A stretch of DNA of 64,000 nucleotides, from NCBI GenBank assembly GCA_031763025.1, contig JASSKH010000025.1:2728001-2792000 (forward strand), in the 5' to 3' direction. The stretch's first letter is position 1; each line of letters opens with the position of its first letter. The position numbers and the translations under genes were made by a program. This stretch comes from Macrocystis pyrifera (lineage: Eukaryota; Sar; Phaeophyceae; Laminariales; Laminariaceae). Below are positions 35,001 to 45,600 of this stretch, in pieces. The notes beneath the pieces are model-generated. The model was given only the letters and a program-made list of their open reading frames with translations, was not told the origin of the DNA and did not search any database.

Positions 35001-38000
35001 GGAAAGGGAAGGGTACTGAATACCTCTCGCGTGCTGTGCATCGGCGCACCTTACCAATCGAAACATGAACCACGAGCCACGCCGTACTCTCTTTTTTTTC
35101 ATGTTTACTTACTGCACCCCCGCTCGCACCTCTCTACCCATACCCTTGTTTCACGCGATCTGCTCACAGGTCGAGGCACGGTGGATTTCGTTTCGTCGCG
35201 ATTAGCGGACGTTCTGTCGGAGGAGCTGAGGGCGGACGACCACAGCTCAATCGAAGAGCGCATCACGAGGTGGGGATATACAGTGGAGCGGGTGCCAAGG
35301 TACCCCGGTTTAAGAGCGCTCCGTGACAAGCCTACCGTATACTATTGTCAAGATTACACGCCCCCCCCCCCCCTAGGGCGAAGTTCCTGGTCGATTTTAT
35401 CCGAAACAAACCTTAAGGGCCGGTCCTAACGAGGACCAAAAAACAACATAAACGAACAGACTTTCGTTTTTTCGTAAAAAACAGCAGGTTGAGTTCTAAC
35501 GAGAAGAAAAAAAAAAGAAAAAAAAGAAGAGGCCGAGTCGAATTTGCACGCGGTGCAATTTTTCGGAATGACTCAACCGCCACAGCACGTGATTCCCGGC
35601 GATAGCGCTCGACAGCGACGGTGGATACGCACAACTCGCATACGCAAGGCACCCTCCACAGCGGGCGGTTCTCGTGGTCCGACCCGCTCCCTCCGGAGTG
35701 CTCTATTTCGGGGATCCATAGTTAACGAGACCAAATTTTGTTTGGAAAAATAGTTAAATATATAGGTTTTTATGTATACCATAGGTCCTATTAACTATGG
35801 ACCCCCGTAATAGAACTTGTGCATCGGCCATCGCTGTTCGATGGCAGACGCTTGAATGTTGAGTTGGAACTCATGTAGAAAAATTTACCGCCACAGCCAC
35901 TTCCTGATCCCCCGGTTTCTTGCGAGGGCACCCCTTGGCGATTCTCTACCCCTGTATGCTCGCGCCGTCCGCAGACAAGCCGCGTGGCAGCCACATGCAC
36001 TACCTCGGCCACCGTGCGCTTGCCAACCGGTCGTAGAAACTTATCGGAACTTCATCCCAACGCTTCGAGCTCCTCCTATGTTCCTCTTCGACCCTGGGTG
36101 GCCTATATTTCGTTTATTTGGCACCCATTTCGTTTTTTCGTTTTTTCATGTAAGTCCTCCGGGACTAGAACAGAACGAAACGTGAAAACGGAGGTATCGG
36201 GATCTATTCTTGTAATTTTTTTTTTTTTTTTTATTTGACCAATAAAACTCATGTGGTCTTTAGTTATGCTCTTCGTTTTTTTTTATTTCGTTTTTTTTTT
36301 TTTTTTTTTTCCCTCGTTAGGACCGGCCCTGAGGGCACACACAACCGAAAATGACTGGCGGCTTTGGAAAAAGCTCGTCTTGGTCTTTCTTCCGTAGACG
36401 GTAGGCGCATCGCTCGGCGTTTGTTTGCGCTCTTGCCCATTTTGCAGTGAGAAATTAGCTTGGAAAAATGTATCGGAGGGGGGCAAAAGGGTATATACCG
36501 AAAAAAAAAAAAAATTGACGCGCCGCAGATTTTATTTTCGCTTCGTACTCGCCAGACAGGGTGAAAGGGGGGGTACTCTAAAACCAAGTGAAAATAAAGA
36601 TGAAAATGTGCACGAGTATGTGGTATTTTTCGTATTTCGTCCTGGAAATCACAACTCTCCTGTTGGTTTTCGGTTCTTAGCTCTGAAGTTTTTGCGTGTC
36701 GTTTTCTCTTTTGCGGGGGGGACGCCCCCGGAAGGAGGTGTCCTATCTTTTCGTGTGATTGTGCTGTACCTTTTTAGGGCAGCTACTAGGGGGGGGGGGG
36801 GCATAGTTAGGAGGACCTCATAGGTATACATAAAAACCTGTATATTTACATATTTGTACTATTACGGGGGTACACAGTCAATAGGACCTATGGTATACAT
36901 AAAAACCTATATATTTACATATTTTTACTATTACGGGGGTACATAGTTGAGAGGACCTATGGTATACATAAAAACCTATATATTTACCTATTTTTGCTGA
37001 CAAAATTTGGTCCCGTTAACTATGGACCCCCGTAATAACAATATGTGGTCCTGTATACTATGGCCCCCTGTAATGATATTGATAGATGTACCCGTTCAGG
37101 CGAAAACTTCCTCACAAGTAGCCGAGTAAAATGATGCTGTTCTACTTTGAGGTACATAGGGTTTCGCGAGGAAACTGCTGTGAGGCGTTTTTTTTTTTCC
37201 CCGACGGTGAGATTGTATTCAGGTTTCGGTTAGTAGGCGGCCATCACCCCGACCCGGAACTGTACCCGCCGTGATAACTCTAACCCTATATAACCGGAGG
37301 CCCGCTTGGTTGGTTGGTTGGTTGGTTGGTTGGTTGGTTGGTGTTCCAGCTGGTCGTCGTGCTCGGAAATGCTCTATTCGATGTTAGGGTACACCTGAGG
37401 AAGTTTCGCCTGACCGGGCAGATGTCTGCGCGAGATTGGTCCCCCGGTGTGAAGACCGCCCCCGCGACAAAAGGCCTACGTACATGAGCTACACAAGCGC
37501 TCGAGAGCAACCCTTTTTTTAATATGAGTAGTGCTGCACCGCTGTGCAGAAGAACCCAAACCCGACTCTAATTGCAAGTAATTTGTACCCTCGACGAGAG
37601 TGCGGTCCTTAAGGCTGCCCTTATCTGCGGTGGGAAATCGTATATTATATATTAAATTTATATAACGTAGCAATTTGGGTGGAAATATAAGGAACGTTTG
37701 TACATTAATATGAAGACCAAGCGGTCTAGCTATTATTTCCGCCCAGAGTGGTAGTTTTCAGTATGGGGCAGGACAAGCCAGCCGATTTGATCACGCAGGA
37801 GTCCCGAATTTTGTTATCCAGGCCTCCTTTACCCACTGCTGTATATAGCGATCACGGAGCACTCGTACATACGGTTAATGTTGGATATCGTATGGAAAGT
37901 TCTCGAGAGCACTCGCACAGCGATTTTTTTAAACCTTTTCGAAAGTTTCAAAGTTTCGTGTGTCCAGACTTGGAATTTTCGATATACTGAGTATCGTGTA

Positions 38001-40286
38001 CGTACCATGAACCCTCCATCTCTGTGGAAACCCCCTTTTTTTTTCTGAGCATGTATTGCTTCATGTTCTATTTACAGAGCGTATACTCATACCCATGACA
38101 CCCTGACGGACGCGGTCGAGAGCAAGAAGGCCTCCGTTCTTACCTCGGAAGCAACAGCTTATCCCGGTAGAAAAACGCCGCGATGTCGAAACCCCCTGCC
38201 CTTTTGTTTCATAAAGTGTAGTCTTTCGTTTTTGGATTGCAGAGCGTACACCAGAACGGATGTGGAGAGCAAGGAGGCCTCCGTTTTTACCTCGGGAGTA
38301 ACAACGGCCTATCCTCGGTAAAAAAAAAAACGCCTCGTTATGTGTGTCGAAACACCTCGTCCTTTTTTTTTTTCGGAATATGTATTATTTCGCTTTTGGG
38401 TTGTGCAGAGCGTACACAATTACGGACGTGGAGAGCAAGGCGGCCTCCGTCCTCACCTCGGGGGCAACGGCGGTTACATGCCTGCTCAAGGTGGGTGGGT
38501 AGTGTTGGATATCGTATCGAAAGTTTCGATATCTCATATGATCGAAAGTATGAAAAATATCGAACTTCGATGTATCGCGTGTACGCATCGAGCGCGTCTT
38601 TCCCTCGGAGGCAACGGCGGCTACACGCCTGGGTAGGGTTCGGATGTCGTGTTGTCGAAACTTTTTCGACATATCGGAACATAGAAAATATCGCAGTTCG
38701 AAATATCGTGTTTGTCGAACGCGTTGTTCTACCCTCGGAGGCAACGGCGGTTGCATGCCTCCTTCGGGTGGGTAGTGGGTGGTAATGCTGGATGGCGTGT
38801 CAGAAGTTTGGATATATCGAACTATCGTATCGAAAGTTTCGATGTATCGAATTATCGTTTTGGAAGTTTTTACATATCGCAATATCGTATCGGAGTTTCG
38901 ATATATGGAGATAGTGTATCGGAAGTTTCGATGTATCGAAATATCAAACTTGTATAAATTATGTTGACCTTTTTGCCCTTCCGTCCCCTGGCAACGTAAT
39001 GAGCGCCCAATGGTTGGAGGCGTGCCTATTAGAAGTAGGAACGGTGCTCCGTCTCGAAAGGGATGCGTGGTCAATTGTCGAATGACCTAGGCAAGCAACA
39101 AATAAGTACGCCCCCCCCCCCCCCCCTCCCTTGAGGAACGATGGTCCGTCTCGAAGGGGATGTTTGTTCAATGATTAAATGACCAAGGCAAGCAACTAAA
39201 TGAGTACCCCCGCCCCCCCCCCCCCCCCCCCCCGTCCATGGTCATACGACTACGGCCATGCATGACAATGAGTACACCCCACCCCCCCCCCCGTCCCTAC
39301 CCTACCCCCACGTGCCCTTGTCTGGCCCGTGTTGTTTTTATTTGTTTCGGGCATCGCTGATCACCCGGGGTGGCGTCTCCAGGCAGAGCGCGGGCAAGTG
39401 ACCCTCTACACACGCCAACATCGGCGATAGGTGGGTCTGGCGATGCGGCTCACGATCGCGGAGCAGCAGTGGTCCCTCGATAGGACCGGTTGAGTAGTGC
39501 AGTACTAGTAGTGGTCCCTCTATGGTGCCGGTTGAGTAGTGCCGCCTGCCCGCTATGTGTAGTGCCTGTTGAGCAGTGCAGTAGTGGTCTCTCTGTATTG
39601 CCGGTTGAGTTGTGCCGCCTGCCCCCGCTGTAGAGTGCCTGGAATCGCTCGGCACGCATGGGACTGTAGTCGTCAGCAGTGTGGCAAGTGCGCGGAGTAA
39701 TGCCGGTTACCGCCGTTTATTCTGCCGGTAGTGTTGGCTGTGATGTTCCGCGCTGCACGGCGCGTGCCGCGATCGGTAGAGTTGGCCGCTTAGCTCGACA
39801 CAGAAGGCTTCGATACGGTTGCAGAGGTGCTCGTGAACTTGTTTTTGAGAGGACTCTCACGGGAGTGAGCTCAGCATGTAATACTCCCGGTGACCCGGGT
39901 CTTGAATGAACGAAAAATGTTGTGAAACGGAACGATGCTGTGGGTATGTTCCTCTCAGTTGAGAAGCCCCATCAATGCTTGCCTTGCAAGGCATAATGTG
40001 CTGCTCCTCTACCGTGGAAGGCGTGGACAGAATCCTTTGATACGGGCGAACAGAAAAGATTGGCCAATCATGTATCATTGCCCCCCTCCCCCCCCCTCCC
40101 CCTCCCCCTCGCCCTCACCCCCCCATCTGCCCGCTTATGCCCCTGCCGTGCCTTTACTCCTGTTTCTTTCCCCTCCCAAACCATCCTCAAACCCCCCTTT
40201 TTCCCTCTCTCCCCCCCCCCCCCCCCCAACCCATTCCTCTCCCTTCTTCCCCCCCCCCCCCTTTTCCCCCCCCCCCCCCCCCCCCC

Positions 40287-40318
<32 letters not shown>

Positions 40319-40334
40319 TTTCCCCTCCCCTCTC

Positions 40335-40380
<46 letters not shown>

Positions 40381-40690
40381 CCCCCCCTCCCCCCATCCCC
40401 CCATCCCGCGTTAATAATGCGTTGGTGGTACCTCTAGTCGAGCTGTCTTGGCTAGGGGGGGCAAGGCGGAGCGGCTGAGCTACGACCACAAGGCGGAGGA
40501 CACTCCCGAGCAGGAGAGGGTGGAGGCCGCCGGAGGCTTCGTGCTGAGGAACCGCGTTCTCGGCATCCTCGCCGTCACGCGCAGCTTCGGGAATCAGGGA
40601 ATGAAGGAGTTCGTTACCTCCGTGCCCTTCATCTCGGAGACGAGGTAGGAGGGTTGCAAGGTTTCGTCTCGATGACGCGGCGTGACCGGG

Positions 40691-40729
<39 letters not shown>

Positions 40730-40798
40730 CGTTTACTCGGTACCGTTCATGTATATAGGATGCGAGGTAGGGGAGTTGAGGGGTTTCATTTCGATGAA

Positions 40799-40865
<67 letters not shown>

Positions 40866-42568
40866 AAGGGAGGGGTACATTGCCTTCCGTACCGTTCATG
40901 TAGGAGGCAAGGTAGGGGAGTTGGGTGGGTTCATCTTGATGACGGGGATTAGGAGGCGAGGGCTCGGGGGGGAGAGGGGTCGTTTCCTCCCGACTGGGTT
41001 CATCTCGGAGACGAAGTAGGAGGGTTGGAGGGGTCTCATCTCCGTGAGGGGGGTTGGGGAGGGGAGTGTACTCAATATCATGCATGGCCGTAGTCGGTTG
41101 GAAGGGGAGGGTACTGGAGAGAGGTGGTTCGTTGCCCCCCGTGCCGGTCATGTAGGGGATGAGATGGGAGGGTTGGGGGGTTTCGCCTCGATGAGGGCGA
41201 TGGGGGGGCAAGAGTTCGGTTCCTCCGTGACATCCACATATAACACAAGGCATCAGGGTTGAGGGTTTCGTCTCGATAACGGGGGTGGGGGTGGGGCTGG
41301 AAGGCTTCGCCATCGCTGCGCCCTTCATCTCGGAGACGAGACGGGAGGAGTAGAGGGGCGGGGGGTTGCATCGTGGGGGAGGGGGGGGGTGGAGGAGTTT
41401 GTCACCTCCGTCCCGTTCATCTTGAAGGCGAAGTACGTGGGAGGGATGGGGAGGGGGGGAGGGTGTACTCACTATCATGCATGGCCGTGGTCGTATGACC
41501 ATAGACCCCGGCATCCCTACAATGCCGGGACGGAGCACGTCGGGTTTTCACCGACCAGGCAGACATTGCTTGCACCAAGCGCGAAGCGCCGTGGGGTGTT
41601 GGGCGAGTCGCATGAAGGGTTAGCTGCATCCTACTAAGAACCGCTTTAGATTGCATATGGACGACAACATCAAAGAATTGATTTAATTTCTGGTGTGGCC
41701 ACTTCCAGAGACATCAATGGGTTTAATATGTAGCTGCCTCGTGGGTGCCTCACCATATACACACTACGTGATACGATCATCCCCCTTGTGCGGAGCAAAA
41801 GGTTCTCCCCGCACAAAACTGGTCTAACTTGACCGCCAGCCGTGGGGAGTGGGGGGGGGGGTGTACTCGATAGGAGAGATGTACTCGATCTCATCCATGG
41901 CCGTAGACGTATGACCATAGACCCTCGCATCCCTACAATGCCGGGACGGGGCATGTCGGGTTTTCACCGACCAGGCAGACATTGCTTGCACCAAGCGCGA
42001 AGCGCCGTGAGGTGTCCGGCGAGTCGCATGAAGGGTGAGCTGCATCCTACTAAGAATCGCTTGTGAGGCGGACTTGCTATGGACGACAGCTTCAATGAGT
42101 TACTTTAATTTCCGGTGTAGCCACTTCCAGAGACAGCAATGGGAGTACTATGTAACTGCCTCTTGGGTGCCTTACCTTGAACACTACGTGATACGATCAA
42201 TTCCCTTGTGCAGAGTAAAGGTTCTTTACCTCGCACAAATGATCTAACTCGACAACCAGCTGTGGGCGACCGCCAAAAAAAAAAAAAAAAAAAAAACGGT
42301 ACCCTGGATGTCTAGCTCACGTAGTGAGCGGCATGTTTTACAGTGTCGTTGCCAACCGACGCCAACCCAACCCATATATAATATATATAATAGGGGGGGG
42401 AGTGTGGGGGGGGGTGATTGGGGTGCGCGCGGGAGGGGGGGGTGGGGGGCGGGCGCGTACTATTTTGTAGATTGCCTTTGTCATTTTACCATTGACCACG
42501 CATCCCTTCCGAGACGCGGGAGGGGGGGGGTAGGAGGGCTTGTTCTCGTGCGGGAGGCTAGGGGAAAA

Positions 42569-42602
<34 letters not shown>

Positions 42603-45600
42603 GCAACGGGGTTGTTGGCGGGGGGGCTAGGTAGAACGGGGGGGGGGGGGGGGGGGGGGGTACTTGATATTATGCATGGCCGTAGTCGGGGGTGAGGGTA
42701 TTGGGGGTCGTTGCTGAGGATGCTGGGTGGGGAGCCGCCCATACCACTGACCTTGCACCCTTGGGAATTGCACTCGTATTTTCCGGCATCGTTTGATTTC
42801 GATAAAAATTTTTCCGTGTCCGTGTTTCAGAACTGTACCCAAGTTTTTGGGGACAACGTACTTGGGTTTAGCGTGGGATTTCCGATAGTGAGACAGACGG
42901 GCTTGGCAACATGTTTGACGATCCGCTGGAAGATTAAAAAAAAATGGCTTACGAGTATTCACGGTATATTACAAGACCAGTCTGACAAATATTAAGTGAC
43001 ACATGTAAAACAACTAGTACAAGCCAGGTATAAATACACATATTCATTTTCATTTTCATTTTCGTTTTCATTTCGGACGTTTGTTTTTCCCGGCCCTTGT
43101 GCAGGTTGGGGTCGGATTGCCCGTTCTTGATCGTGGCGTGTGATGGGGTGTGGGACGTGTTCACCGACGATGAGGCCGTTTCCTTCGTGACGCAGGCGAT
43201 GGCCGGCATGGTGAGAGCGGAGCGAGTGGGCGTTTTCGGCACGGTAGTGTGTAGCAGTATGTGGCAGTATATGTTGGTATGAGTGTGTGTTATTGTGGCA
43301 GTATGTGACAGTATGTTGGTATGAGCATGTGTTGTTGGGGCAGTATGTGGTGTGGTGGTGAGGGTACTTTCGGTACAGTAGGACGTGTTGATGCGGCAGT
43401 ATGTGGCAGCAGATGTTGGTATGAGCATGAGGAATTGCTGTGGCAGTATGTGGTGTGGTGGATGCATCGTGCGTGTTGATGTAGTATTGCGAGGGGCCGT
43501 AGTAAATAGCACCTACGTTAACACACAAAAAAAAAACTTTATGTTTCCCCTATTTTTGTCAACAATATTTGGTCCTATTTACTACGGTCCCCCGTGATCG
43601 TATTTTTTTGTTTTACTCTTTTCCATGCCATTCATTGCATTCGCCTTTCTTTTCTCTCTCCTTCCTATTCATAGTCGCAACTTAAGGTCTGGGGTCACAA
43701 AGCAGGCTCTTCTTTCTCCCTCCTCCCTCCCCACTACGCTTCTTGCCTTGCAATGTTTATCACGAGAAGACTTCCGCCCTTTCTTCCCTCGTCGACTCGC
43801 GTCTGTTAATAGTTGTATGGTGCCGGTGTGCGTTTTTATAGGGGTTAAGTGTGGCGGTATTAAAATATGACGGGGGGCCGTAGTAAATAGGACCAAATAT
43901 TGTTGGTAAAAATAGTAAAATATCTATTTTTTGTGTGTGTGCCGTAGGTCCTATTTACTATGGTCCCCCGTAACGGTAGTACGTATTTGAAGGGCGAAAT
44001 ATAAACTAAGCTGTGATAGAAATTTCCTCAAGACTCGTCTTTGCGTGGTTGGTGTGATAGCACTAATACTATTAATGCTGTAGTCGTGCATCCATCGCGC
44101 TGTGTTGATGTGGCACTGTGCGTTGCCGTAGTATTACGGGGGGCCATAGGACCTAAGCTACACACAAAAAACAATATATTTCCTTTTTTTTGTTGGCAAT
44201 ATTTGGTCCTATTTACTATGGCCCCCCATAGTAGTATACCTGTGTTGGCGTAAAGGTGTGCATTGTGGCGGTGGCGTTTACGTGTGTTCACATCGGAGAG
44301 TTTCCCCCCCCCCAGAATTTCCGTAAAAAAATACCTGGTATGTTGTTTTGGGAAAAATTGGAAATTTGTATCAAGACATGGAGGCGATCTGTCACGCGTT
44401 GTTAAATTTAACAGAGCGCAAAATGCTGCGTGATACAATTGGTATTTGTTGTGTGATTATTTATTTTCTGAATTCGGCAAGACGAAATGCAGCATGCGTC
44501 GATGGGGTTTTTGTGTTTTGTGTCGGTAGGAGGCGTTGTCGCTGTGAAGTTAGGGTGGTTATGGTAGGAAGAGGTTTCTGGGATAGTTTGTGTTGATGTA
44601 GCGCGTCGACCCTTTCTGAAGCTTCCAGAGGGAAATTGTCAGATGTCACACATCCCCACAACAGCACACCCGGTGATCGTTTCTGTGTAGGTACAAAAAG
44701 TGTTTTAGTAAAAAAACAGCGCATCGGTGATCATATTTTCATGGGTAAAAAAGTGTGATATAAATAGCACGCCCGGTGAAAATATTTTAGTACGTGGGTG
44801 AAAAAATTATCGCCGGGGTGCGCTGTATTTATGTCATGCGTGTAATACGGTATCGTCACCCTTGAGAGGGGGAAAATGTCGGGAGAAAAACTGTCAACAT
44901 ACGGTATCGGCCACTCGAAGCTGAGGTAGGTAGGGGGTGTACACATGCGAAGAAAAATGCTGAATTATTCCCGCGATAAAAATGAAGGCATTTTCGTAGT
45001 GGGGAGGGGGGGGGAGGGCCCGCTGTGTGACCCCGGATTTGAGTTAGTACTGGGAGGGAGCGAGAGAGCAGGACGACGATAGTAAATGGGATGGAGAAAT
45101 TAAAAATAACATGAGTAATGAGTGTAACGTAAGGAGCTGCACTACGGTACGTACACGCGCGCCGCAGCATGATTAGTGATGGGATATGGAGAAGAAAAAA
45201 TCGTTTTTCACTACGATCATCAATAAACAACGAAACCATTCGATACGATACCGATAAACAAACGAAACCAATCGATACAATACCGATAAACAACGAAACC
45301 AATCGATACGATACCGATAAACAACGAAACCAATCGATACGATACCGATCAACAACGATTCCGATCGATACGATACGGATGATTTGATGACATGGAAGCT
45401 TTCGAGACGATTTCAATATTTCATGCATCGAAGACTTGGTTCGTTATCTGCGTAAAAAAAAAACAAAGAGGATGCCAGGGGGTGGAGCACGATCGATATA
45501 TCAAAAGTGCGATATTTCGAAATATCGCAACTTTCGGTGAGACATCCAACACGAAGCGTGGTGCACTCGTAGTGCTTGCAACGCGTTCTTCCTAGCTGAG

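Larger units (their letters stand above)
35270..38077. other. PP2C intron 3, contents
   Basis: Pyrimidine and purine runs (36,218-36,235, 36,280-36,311), the MITE-A copies listed, a GGTT tetranucleotide run at 37,307-37,342, and a MITE-C. The stretch 35,830-36,180 has no recognisable content. Confidence 0.5.

Noticed and set aside
40060..40478. Proline-rich and glycine-rich frames
   Set aside because: Translations of poly-C/poly-G tracts.
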